From: Roseburia sp.
Lineage (GTDB): Bacteria > Bacillota > Clostridia > Lachnospirales > Lachnospiraceae
NCBI GenBank assembly: GCA_030844625.1
Contig: JAUUNJ010000114.1
Span: 1 to 7,595, forward strand
DNA: 7,595 nucleotides
Direction of reading: 5' to 3'
The notes under the pieces were generated by a model that made no database searches, was not told the DNA's origin, and saw only the letters and a list, made by a program, of their open reading frames with translations. This document shows positions 1 through 5,406 of the stretch, in pieces (the stretch's first letter is position 1; every line of letters starts with the position of its first letter). Position numbers and translations under genes: made by a program.

Positions 1-52
1 ACCCACATATCCAGCTTGGAAGGCTGGTGTTCTACCACTGAACTACACCCGC
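1..52 (-). tRNA. tRNA-Gly(TCC), 3' end cut off by window edge
   Basis: Read on the minus strand from 52, the sequence gives a 7-base acceptor strand (GCGGGTG), a D arm (GTTC/GAAC), an anticodon stem CCAGC/GCTGG around the loop CTTCCAA (anticodon TCC), a 5-base variable loop and the first half of the T stem (TGGGT). The T loop and 3' half lie beyond position 1. It sits 5 bases downstream of tRNA-Pro and has no promoter of its own, so the two are co-transcribed. Confidence 0.95.
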
Positions 53-57
53 ATGCA

Positions 58-132
58 TCGGGGTGACAGGATTCGAACCTGCGACCTCCTGATCCCAAAT
101 CAGGCGCTCTAGCCAAGCTGAGCCACACCCCG
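58..132 (-). tRNA. tRNA-Pro(TGG)
   Basis: A complete cloverleaf of 75 nt: acceptor CGGGGTG/CACCCCG, D stem GCTC/GAGC, anticodon stem CCTGA/TCAGG around TTTGGGA (anticodon TGG, the wobble isoacceptor able to read most Pro codons), T stem GCAGG/CCTGT, and discriminator A at position 58. CCA is not encoded. It is the first gene of a Pro-Gly tRNA transcript; the promoter lies about 45 bases upstream. Confidence 0.96.
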
Positions 133-176
133 TATTCATGCGCTTATCTGTTTTGTTTTTTCACAACGCAAGAATC

Positions 177-205
177 ATTATAAAAGAAGGAAGCCATATT
201 GTCAA
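177..205 (-). promoter_or_regulatory. Consensus sigma-A promoter of the tRNA-Pro/tRNA-Gly unit
   Basis: On the minus strand TTGACA (200-205) is separated by exactly 17 bases from TATAAT (177-182), a perfect match to the housekeeping consensus. Transcription should begin near 170, leaving a leader of about 37 nt before tRNA-Pro. A-rich runs just upstream (about 206-236) could act as an UP element. Such strength fits stable-RNA genes. Confidence 0.93.
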
Positions 206-212
206 CAACTTT

Positions 213-228
213 TTTCAAATATTTGAAA
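213..228. repeat. Perfect 16-bp palindrome upstream of the tRNA promoter
   Basis: TTTCAAAT followed directly by its reverse complement ATTTGAAA, centred 15 bases upstream of the -35 box of the tRNA-Pro promoter. It is AT-only apart from one C and one G. On the plus strand a run of seven T follows (230-236), so it could be a weak hairpin terminator in that orientation, but no plus-strand gene is present. It could be an operator or just curved AT-rich upstream DNA; the role is unproven. Confidence 0.5.
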
Positions 229-299
229 CTTTTTTTGACAGTACATATCCTGCCCTATTTATCGCTGAACCAAATCAAATTTTCTTTACCCAATCCGGT

Positions 300-782
300 C
301 TATACATAATGAACGGATATATCCGTTTTACCGTTTTTATCTATGGTCATAAGTGCATAGGTGGGCTTTCTGTTCAACTGACGTGGTCTTGAAACACTAC
401 CTGGATTCACAATTGTCATTCCTCCCTGATATGTTATTTCAGGAATATGGGTATGACCATACATAGCTATATTACATCCTCTTTCCTGTGCGGCATAATA
501 TAGATTTTCTAATCCCCAGTTAACTCCATAATTATGTCCATGAGTAGCAAATATTTTGTTCTGTTCTAAGGAGAACACCTCCACCAATTCATTCTCCGAA
601 CCAAAGTCACAATTTCCGCGGACAATTTTAACCGGACAGTCACATAAACTTCTCAATCGTTCATCCTGTCCAATGATGTCTCCCAAATGGATTACCATAT
701 CCAGTCTGTCCTCTTTTTTTAAAACTTTCTCCACATTTTCCATATGCCCATGGGAATCGCTTATAATCAACGCTCTAACCAT
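300..782 (-). CDS. yfcE: YfcE/MJ0936-family metallophosphoesterase
   Basis: A cytoplasmic phosphodiesterase of the calcineurin-like fold, 160 aa, normal length for the family. All metal-binding blocks are visible: D9-x-H11 (DSHG), G34-D35, G56-N57-C58-D59, H81-G82-H83 and G109-H110-T111-H112. Characterised relatives hydrolyse artificial phosphodiesters with Mn2+ or other divalent metals; their natural substrate is not settled, so the activity here is inferred. The ATG at 782 lies 5 nt after the rdgB stop. Its Shine-Dalgarno AAGGAGG is built from the AGG-AGG codons for the penultimate arginines of rdgB, so translation is probably coupled. It is the last gene of a four-gene operon. I see no clear hairpin terminator between its stop and the tRNA promoter. 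The close pairing with rdgB is a frequent arrangement in Clostridia. Confidence 0.93.
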   Translation of the reverse strand: MVRALIISDSHGHMENVEKVLKKEDRLDMVIHLGDIIGQDERLRSLCDCPVKIVRGNCDFGSENELVEVFSLEQNKIFATHGHNYGVNWGLENLYYAAQERGCNIAMYGHTHIPEITYQGGMTIVNPGSVSRPRQLNRKPTYALMTIDKNGKTDISVHYV

Positions 783-787
783 TCGTA

Positions 788-1381
788 TTATAACCTCCTT
801 GAGAGAATCTCTTTCATCTGTTCCAATGCTTTCCCTCTATGGCTTATACTGTTTTTTAGTTCCGGTGCCATTTCTCCTGTTGTCATTTCATATTCCGGCA
901 CATACACAATCGGATCATATCCAAAACCATTGGTCCCCTTCTGTTCATATGCTATAAGTCCCTCAATCGTTCCTTTACATGTAATTACCTCCCCATCAGG
1001 AAAGGCAGCCGCCATAGCACAAACAAATCTTGCACTTCTCTCTTTTCCCTTGGCACTCTTTAATTTATCTATAATATAATTATTTTTTACATCATATGAT
1101 GTGTCTTCTCCTAAAAATCTTGCAGAATATATCCCCGGTGCCCCATCCAGATAATCCACTTCCAATCCCGAATCATCTGCCAGAGCAATTTCCCCTGTCA
1201 TCTCCATAATTGTTTTTGCTTTGATAATGGCATTTTCTTCAAATGTGATTCCATCCTCCACAATGTCCACATTGATTCCTGCGTCTTTCATTGTATAAAG
1301 CTCCACATCAAAATCTTCCATCATCATTTTTACTTCTCTTACCTTATTCTGATTCGTTGTTGCAAAAATAATCTTCTTCAT
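788..1381 (-). CDS. rdgB: XTP/dITP diphosphatase (RdgB/HAM1 family)
   Basis: Removes non-canonical purine nucleotides (ITP, dITP, XTP) from the pool by hydrolysing them to the monophosphate and pyrophosphate, preventing their incorporation into DNA and RNA. The 197-aa protein has the full set of family motifs: substrate-binding TTNQNK (8-13), FEENA (47-51), ADDSGLEV (68-75) with the likely catalytic Asp70, GAPGIYSARF (80-89), GFGYDPI (152-158) and SHRGKA (180-185). The ATG at 1381 is preceded by AAGGGG about 7 nt upstream. It starts 33 nt after the protease stop and its end carries the ribosome binding site of the next gene, so it is an internal operon gene. Nothing suggests loss of function. 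Confidence 0.96.
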   Translation of the reverse strand: MKKIIFATTNQNKVREVKMMMEDFDVELYTMKDAGINVDIVEDGITFEENAIIKAKTIMEMTGEIALADDSGLEVDYLDGAPGIYSARFLGEDTSYDVKNNYIIDKLKSAKGKERSARFVCAMAAAFPDGEVITCKGTIEGLIAYEQKGTNGFGYDPIVYVPEYEMTTGEMAPELKNSISHRGKALEQMKEILSRRL

Positions 1382-1414
1382 GTTAATACCCCTTTATCAA
1401 TTGTATTTCTATCC

Positions 1415-3130
1415 TTATTCGTTACTTGTATAAGCCTTCAAACAAATATTACAGTCCTGTTTTTCCGCCGATTGCCAATTATATCCTGCTGAACTGAAAT
1501 ACCCTTCACCATCCGATAAATCTACTTTTCCTGTCATGTCATTTGCATCCATCTCGACCGGAATCAATTTGAATACATTACTTTTTTTGTTGCTGATTTT
1601 TACTACTACGGCAAATTTACTGTTTTCTTCGATAATATAATCCTTATCCAGTCTGATTGTATAAAATCCTTTATTATCAATTGTTCCAGATGCTGCCACA
1701 TGATTCCTTTCATTCAAAGAATTTTTATCTGCAAAATTTTCACATACAAAAATTTCATAATCTAACTCTGTAGTTGTAGAATAAAAACCTACCGCCTGAA
1801 GTTTTTCTGTTTTTTCTGCGGTATAAACATTGGCAAAATATGCTGATTTTTTACCTTTGAACCCCATTGTTCCTGTCCATCCGCAAAGATCACTCTGGTA
1901 AATATTATCATAATTATCTACACCTTCTATATCTGTATAGCATACGTTATTCGTACCTATACAATCATCTTCATAAGAGATATAAAACACTCCGTCAAAA
2001 CCAAAACTGCTTCCCCAGCTATTTCTGCAGATAAAAGCCCCATCTTCCTTAATGGTTTCATCATTGAACAATTCTTTAGAATAGTTGTCATCCCATCCTA
2101 TTATAACAACGTCATGGTTGGGTTTATCATCTCCTTTATAACAATAAGCACACTCAGTGTCATTATAATAGACAGAACTGCTGGCGGAATTATTCATGGA
2201 CATATACATTGAACTTTCCACACCACCATATTTGAACACCTTTTCCTTAATTTGTTCATAATCCTTAGCAGGAATAATCTCAGCTCCCTGCACATGTTTC
2301 ACCGGCTGCAATGATAGATCGGTTTTACTGTTATCATAAGGATCATCTTCTTCCAGAACCGGTCCTTTCCATGCCATCAGATAAGCCATGGACATGATAT
2401 AATCTCCACCGTCCTGAATCTCATCCGACAATTCATTATTATGCACAAGATTATTTTCCGAAAAGTCAAATATTTCCTCTGGCATAAGTGCAGTTTCCAA
2501 TGCCGTTAATGTGGCAAAAGCCCAACAGGTACCATAATTTCCCTGATCCTTAACTTTCACGTCACGCTGTTCTTCCACATAACTATACTCCTCCGGCAAA
2601 AAACTGCCCGCAGATTCATTTTTCATGCTGCCGGTATTCGTATCGCTGTTCCATGTATATTCATAGCCTAAATACTGGCTAAATAAACTTACAGGCAGAT
2701 AAATGACTCCATCTTTTTTTACGATTTTCTCCTTAAGTTTATAATCATTATCGTTAAATTTAAATTTCTTTTTCCCTATATGCATTACAGCTTTACTGCT
2801 GCCTTTTTCTATTACAAGTCTGTTATCTTTATACAGATTTTGTGCACAGTCAAAAGTTTCTGTTATAATATCTGAAGGAATCATCAGTTCCATATTATCA
2901 CTCATATAAAATCTTCCGTTTCCAAGATGAATTTCATTTCCATCAACCCTTAACTTAATTTCTGACTGATTAATGGATTTTGACATTACCCTGTCCCATT
3001 CATTATTTATTTCTACTTCATCTATGCCCTTTTGAAGACTGCGTCCGGAAAATACAGTGATTCCAACAATAATGAATAAAACAAGCATACTCATTGGAAT
3101 ATACATTATCAGTAATCTTCTATTTTTCAT
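1415..3130 (-). CDS. Membrane-anchored C1 (papain-family) cysteine protease with lectin-like C-terminal domain
   Basis: A 571-aa extracytoplasmic peptidase. Residues 1-5 are basic (KNRR) and 6-27 form one hydrophobic segment with no clear cleavage site, so it is probably a signal anchor. Residues about 58-168 look like a copper-amine-oxidase N-terminal-type domain, which in Firmicutes is a common surface module and not an oxidase (see the VIYLPVSLF stretch near 142-150). The papain domain spans about 178-400. Its active site is complete: oxyanion Gln196 (KDQG), nucleophile Cys202 (GTCWAF), His339 (NHDVVIIGW) and Asn370 (RNSWG). Residues about 405-568 match the lectin-like beta-sandwich that follows C1 domains in clostridial surface proteases. 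The start overlaps the upstream methyltransferase by 11 nt, with an AAAAGGG Shine-Dalgarno about 10 nt upstream, so translation may be coupled. Substrate is unknown; I infer surface or host-protein degradation or envelope processing. Confidence 0.9.
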   Translation of the reverse strand: MKNRRLLIMYIPMSMLVLFIIVGITVFSGRSLQKGIDEVEINNEWDRVMSKSINQSEIKLRVDGNEIHLGNGRFYMSDNMELMIPSDIITETFDCAQNLYKDNRLVIEKGSSKAVMHIGKKKFKFNDNDYKLKEKIVKKDGVIYLPVSLFSQYLGYEYTWNSDTNTGSMKNESAGSFLPEEYSYVEEQRDVKVKDQGNYGTCWAFATLTALETALMPEEIFDFSENNLVHNNELSDEIQDGGDYIMSMAYLMAWKGPVLEEDDPYDNSKTDLSLQPVKHVQGAEIIPAKDYEQIKEKVFKYGGVESSMYMSMNNSASSSVYYNDTECAYCYKGDDKPNHDVVIIGWDDNYSKELFNDETIKEDGAFICRNSWGSSFGFDGVFYISYEDDCIGTNNVCYTDIEGVDNYDNIYQSDLCGWTGTMGFKGKKSAYFANVYTAEKTEKLQAVGFYSTTTELDYEIFVCENFADKNSLNERNHVAASGTIDNKGFYTIRLDKDYIIEENSKFAVVVKISNKKSNVFKLIPVEMDANDMTGKVDLSDGEGYFSSAGYNWQSAEKQDCNICLKAYTSNE

Positions 3131-4283
3131 TTACTATTTTCCCTTTTCTGGGAGGTTTCGGCCCCATAAACTGATAAAAATATGTCTTTAACATACCATT
3201 GTATATTTTACGGTTTTTTGTTGCCTTTATTCCCATATCTTTTTCTGTGTTCTCATATGAAGTTATAATAAAAGCTGACCAGCTATCCAACGCCTTATAT
3301 CGTTGTCCTATTTCTTCGTAAAGCGGTCTTAATGCCTCTTTTTCTTCCAGCCTTTCGCCGTATGGAGGATTGGTTATGATAAAACCATATTTTTTTGAAT
3401 GGCTTAATCGGCTAACCGGTCTGGTCTGAAAATGTATCAAATGTTCCACTCCTGCCAGTTGTGCATTCTTCCTGGAAAACTCTACCATCTGGCTGTCAAT
3501 ATCATATCCCTGAATATCTGTTTTGATTTCATCATTTATGCGGTCATTGGCCTCATTTATAGCATCATACCACAATTTTTTATCAATAAAGTTTGTCCAG
3601 TCTTCAGCAGTAAACTCCCGGTTCATTCCCGGCGCAATATCCGCTGCAATCATAGCCGCCTCAATGGGAAATGTGCCGCACCCACAAAAGGGATCTACCA
3701 GTATCCGCTCTTTATTCCACGGGGTAAGCATAATAAGTGCTGCGGCAAGCGTTTCGGAAATAGGTGCCTTTGCAGTATTTTTCCTGTATCCCCGTTTGTG
3801 TAAAGACTCTCCGGATGTATCAAGGGCGATTATTGCCTCATCCTTATAAAAAAATACTCTGATTGGATATTCCGCACCATCTTCCGAAAACCAGTTCGTA
3901 TTATATTTTTCTTTCAACTTTTCCACAATTGCCTTTTTAACAATTCTTTGAATATCGGAAGGACTGAACAGCTTACTTTTGACTGTACTTGCCTTTTTGA
4001 CCCAGAATTTTCCATCCTCCGGAATATAGTGTCCCCAATCAAGAGCTTTTACTTCCTCAAAAAGCTGATCATAAGTCGTTGCCCTGACTCTTCCCACCTG
4101 AATCATCACTCTCTCCGCTGTTCTCAGAAAAACATTCGCTCTGCATATCGCTGCTTCATCTCCCTGAAAGGTAATTCTACCATCTTCCACTTTTACAATC
4201 TCATACCCTAAGTCCTGTATTTCTTTTTTTAATACAGATTCTACTCCAAAATGACATGGAGCAACCAACTGTAATCTATTCAT
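3120..4283 (-). CDS. THUMP-domain class I SAM-dependent RNA methyltransferase (YpsC/RlmL type)
   Basis: Predicted N2-guanine RNA methyltransferase of the COG0116 family, about 387 aa, matching B. subtilis YpsC in length and corresponding to the N-terminal half of E. coli RlmL, which makes m2G2445 in 23S rRNA; that target is inferred here by family only. A THUMP RNA-binding domain occupies roughly residues 45-155, followed by the linker RGYRKN. A Rossmann-fold methyltransferase then shows SAM-binding DPFCGCGT (about 197-204) and catalytic NPPYGERL (about 305-312). I chose the ATG at 4283 over the in-frame TTG at 4286 because the GAGGAA Shine-Dalgarno is 6 nt from the former and only 3 nt from the latter. 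It is first in the operon, with a sigma-A promoter about 70 bases upstream, and its end overlaps the protease gene. Confidence 0.92.
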   Translation of the reverse strand: MNRLQLVAPCHFGVESVLKKEIQDLGYEIVKVEDGRITFQGDEAAICRANVFLRTAERVMIQVGRVRATTYDQLFEEVKALDWGHYIPEDGKFWVKKASTVKSKLFSPSDIQRIVKKAIVEKLKEKYNTNWFSEDGAEYPIRVFFYKDEAIIALDTSGESLHKRGYRKNTAKAPISETLAAALIMLTPWNKERILVDPFCGCGTFPIEAAMIAADIAPGMNREFTAEDWTNFIDKKLWYDAINEANDRINDEIKTDIQGYDIDSQMVEFSRKNAQLAGVEHLIHFQTRPVSRLSHSKKYGFIITNPPYGERLEEKEALRPLYEEIGQRYKALDSWSAFIITSYENTEKDMGIKATKNRKIYNGMLKTYFYQFMGPKPPRKGKIVNEK

Positions 4284-4289
4284 CAATAT

Positions 4290-4295
4290 TTCCTC
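4290..4295 (-). promoter_or_regulatory. Ribosome binding site deciding the methyltransferase start
   Basis: GAGGAA on the minus strand. Six bases separate it from the ATG at 4281-4283 but only three from the in-frame TTG at 4284-4286, favouring the ATG and a protein one residue shorter than the longest reading frame. Confidence 0.75.
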
Positions 4296-4352
4296 AATTC
4301 TTTATGAAAGACATCTATATAATTATGCCTTATTTTATCCTAACGTAATCTA

Positions 4353-4381
4353 ATGATAATCTTATAAATTTGTAATGTCAA
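4353..4381 (-). promoter_or_regulatory. Sigma-A promoter of the methyltransferase-protease-rdgB-yfcE operon
   Basis: TTGACA (4376-4381) with a 17-base spacer to TATCAT (4353-4358, five of six consensus bases). Transcription should start near 4345, giving a leader of about 60 nt before the ATG at 4283. It lies in the gap between the rhodanese stop and the methyltransferase start, where a promoter is expected. No obvious attenuator or riboswitch is visible in the leader. Confidence 0.85.
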
Positions 4382-4420
4382 CATTTATAATATCTTTATT
4401 ACTTCTTTTATCACCTTATT

Positions 4421-4708
4421 CTACCTTGTCCTGAAGCCTCCTACTACCGCCATCACTTTATATCCATAATCCGCCATTTCACTGGCAAAACGAAAACTTA
4501 AGCTTCCCCGTCTGCAATAGAAAACCCATATCAAATCCTTTCTGTTAAATTGATTCACCTTACTCATATTTATATTTTCAATATTCACTGCATTCTCAAT
4601 ATGATTCTCATCATACTCTTCTCTGCTTCTTAAATCTACAACCAGATACCCTGGCTGTTGTGCCAGCTCTGCCGCTTTATCTATCGATATTAAATCAAAT
4701 TTATTCAT
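4421..4708 (-). CDS. Single-domain rhodanese-like protein
   Basis: A stand-alone rhodanese of 95 aa, probably cytoplasmic since there is no signal peptide. The fold markers are present: VVDLRSREEY (23-32), the HIENAVNI segment (36-43), the active-site loop CRRGSLS with Cys65 (65-71), and the C-terminal VVGGF (88-92). Cys65 would carry a persulfide or an equivalent cysteine adduct; the sulfur donor and acceptor cannot be told from sequence. It ends only three residues after GGF, shorter than many relatives, but the fold looks complete. The ATG at 4708 has a weak GGAT ribosome site. A terminator 107 bases upstream separates it from the small repeat gene, and the operon promoter lies just downstream, so it is probably monocistronic. 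No hairpin terminator is seen after its stop. Confidence 0.88.
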   Translation of the reverse strand: MNKFDLISIDKAAELAQQPGYLVVDLRSREEYDENHIENAVNIENINMSKVNQFNRKDLIWVFYCRRGSLSFRFASEMADYGYKVMAVVGGFRTR

Positions 4709-4728
4709 AACAAAATCCGTTTTTTTAT

Positions 4729-4734
4729 ATTATA
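4729..4734 (-). promoter_or_regulatory. Possible -10 box for the rhodanese gene
   Basis: A perfect TATAAT on the minus strand, 20 bases upstream of the rhodanese ATG. The hexamer 17 bases further up is GGAACT, a poor -35, and there is no TGN extension. The gene needs its own promoter because of the upstream terminator, but in such AT-rich DNA this call is weak and would give a leader of only about 14 nt. Confidence 0.35.
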
Positions 4735-4814
4735 TTCATTATGATTATTGAAGTTCCATCTCCTCCAATACAACATTTTTTTCAAATAAATCCATGCAAG
4801 ACTTATCATGGCGC

Positions 4815-4849
4815 AAAAAACGCCTACGGCTTTTGCCGCAGGCTTTTTT
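4815..4849 (-). terminator. Rho-independent terminator of the small repeat-protein gene
   Basis: A 9-bp GC-rich stem (4822-4830 with 4835-4843) closed by a 4-base loop. Read on the minus strand the RNA stem is GCCUGCGGC/GCCGUAGGC, fully paired with one G-U wobble, followed by G and six U. Read on the plus strand the same position is an A-C mismatch, though six T follow there too. The pairing therefore indicates minus-strand use, 58 bases after the stop at 4907. It may still work bidirectionally. Confidence 0.9.
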
Positions 4850-4906
4850 GTACAACTAACTCTGGATATTGCACATTTTTAACAGTTTTTTCCTTTCATC
4901 ACAAAA

Positions 4907-5083
4907 CTATCTGCAATTTGTTGTTGAAGATTTTCCTGTGCTGTCAGAAGTACTGTTCTTTGATGTACTATTTTTTGAAGTACTATTTTTAGATGTGCTG
5001 TTCTTTGATGTGCTGCTCTGACTATCAGTTGCATTACTGTAATCAGTAGCTTCATTCTGTGAATTTGAATAATTCTTTGACAT
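4907..5083 (-). CDS. Small Ser/Thr/Asn/Lys-rich repeat protein, function unknown
   Basis: A 58-codon gene that length cut-offs would miss. It has a full AGGAGGT Shine-Dalgarno (5088-5094) about 5 nt before the ATG, a TAG stop and a strong terminator downstream. The protein is hydrophilic and low-complexity, with no signal peptide or membrane segment. Residues 1-25 are rich in Asn, Ser, Asp and Gln; residues 26-45 are four perfect repeats of SKNST; then SDSTGKSSTTNCR, with the only cysteine next to last. The repeats differ between copies only at synonymous positions, which argues for a selected protein. I do not recognise a family. Small Asn/Ser/Lys-rich proteins of this kind could be spore or envelope proteins, and the possible sporulation promoter upstream points that way, but this is inference. 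It lies between the tRNA-Arg terminator and its own terminator, so it is transcribed alone. Confidence 0.82.
   Translation of the reverse strand: MSKNYSNSQNEATDYSNATDSQSSTSKNSTSKNSTSKNSTSKNSTSDSTGKSSTTNCR
4949..5008 (-). repeat. Four tandem 15-bp units encoding SKNST
   Basis: Four adjacent 15-bp units, residues 26-45 of the small protein. Every unit encodes Ser-Lys-Asn-Ser-Thr but the codons vary (TCA/TCT, AAG/AAA, AAC/AAT, AGC/AGT, ACA/ACT), so the protein repeat is exact while the DNA repeat is not. A partial unit continues at each end of the block. Confidence 0.9.
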
Positions 5084-5120
5084 AACTACCTCCTAATAAA
5101 TGTTTGTTTTGTCACAACAG

Positions 5121-5149
5121 TATTATGTCAAAAATCAAAAAAAATATAC
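5121..5149 (-). promoter_or_regulatory. Possible forespore (sigma-G-like) promoter of the small repeat gene
   Basis: On the minus strand GTATA (5145-5149) and CATAATA (5121-5127) are 17 bases apart. These agree with the B. subtilis sigma-G pattern GHATR and CATWMTA, whose usual spacer is 18. The leader would be about 30 nt and leaves room for the ribosome binding site. A TTGACA also overlaps here (5126-5131), but no credible -10 lies 17 bases after it. The motifs are short and the DNA is AT-rich, so chance is a real alternative. Confidence 0.4.
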
Positions 5150-5218
5150 GCACTCTAAAAAAATAAAATGTTTTTATTCAAATTATCATTAAAAAAAATT
5201 AGTTATGATATAAAATAT

Positions 5219-5247
5219 AAAAAAGGTCTCTGAAAAATTCAAAGACC
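5219..5247 (-). terminator. Rho-independent terminator of tRNA-Arg
   Basis: On the minus strand a 10-bp stem, GGTCTTTGAA (5238-5247) with TTCAGAGACC (5225-5234), including one G-U pair, a 3-base loop, then six T (5219-5224). It begins 7 bases after the tRNA-Arg discriminator base. Confidence 0.92.
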
Positions 5248-5253
5248 CTTTCG

Positions 5254-5327
5254 TGTGCGTGACAGGATTCGAACCCACGACCTTCTGGTCCGTAGCCAGA
5301 CGCTCTATCCAGCTGAGCTACACGCAC
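5254..5327 (-). tRNA. tRNA-Arg(ACG)
   Basis: A complete 74-nt cloverleaf: acceptor GTGCGTG/CACGCAC, D stem GCTC/GAGC, anticodon stem TCTGG/CCAGA around CTACGGA (anticodon ACG; A34 is expected to be deaminated to inosine by TadA so that it reads CGU, CGC and CGA), discriminator A, no encoded CCA. The T stem is odd: GTGGG against CCTGT gives three consecutive G-U wobbles next to two G-C pairs. The rest is canonical and it has a good promoter and terminator, so I take it as functional. It is a single-gene transcription unit. Confidence 0.95.
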
Positions 5328-5357
5328 AAACAACATCACCTGTAAGCGACGTTACAT

Positions 5358-5386
5358 ATTTTACACCAACTCTAATCATATGTCAA
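5358..5386 (-). promoter_or_regulatory. Sigma-A promoter of tRNA-Arg
   Basis: TTGACA (5381-5386), a 17-base spacer and TAAAAT (5358-5363, five of six). The start would be near 5351, about 24 nt before the tRNA. It lies directly behind the zinc-ribbon gene, which has no visible terminator of its own, so some read-through into the tRNA is possible. Confidence 0.88.
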
Positions 5387-5406
5387 TTAATTTCTAAATT
5401 TTTATG

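Noticed and set aside
213..236. Palindrome as the terminator of the yfcE operon
   Set aside because: On the minus strand the stem is not followed by a T-run; the T-run is on the plus-strand side, where no gene ends. The stem is also almost wholly A-T.
138..392. Plus-strand open frame of 84 codons
   Set aside because: It runs across the tRNA promoter and the end of yfcE, lacks a ribosome binding site and has no recognisable protein features.
556..1079. Two plus-strand open frames opposite yfcE and rdgB
   Set aside because: They are antisense to genes with complete catalytic motifs and have low-complexity, Ser-rich translations typical of shadow frames.
3432..4211. Plus-strand open frames opposite the methyltransferase
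   Set aside because: They are antisense to conserved SAM-binding and catalytic motifs, overlap one another in different frames and lack ribosome binding sites.
4745..4768. GGAGGAG followed closely by ATG on the minus strand
   Set aside because: The frame closes after four codons (Met-Glu-Leu-Gln), the spacing is short and the place lies upstream of the likely rhodanese promoter; it looks like chance.
4741..4992. Plus-strand open frame of 83 codons
   Set aside because: It contains the GC-rich terminator and runs opposite the small repeat gene; there is no Shine-Dalgarno before its ATG.
65..5276. Shared stretch TGACAGGATTCGAACC at 65-80 and 5260-5275 as possible attachment-site repeats
   Set aside because: Both are the T arm and acceptor-side bases of tRNA-Pro and tRNA-Arg, conserved because they are tRNAs. 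No integrase gene lies between them.
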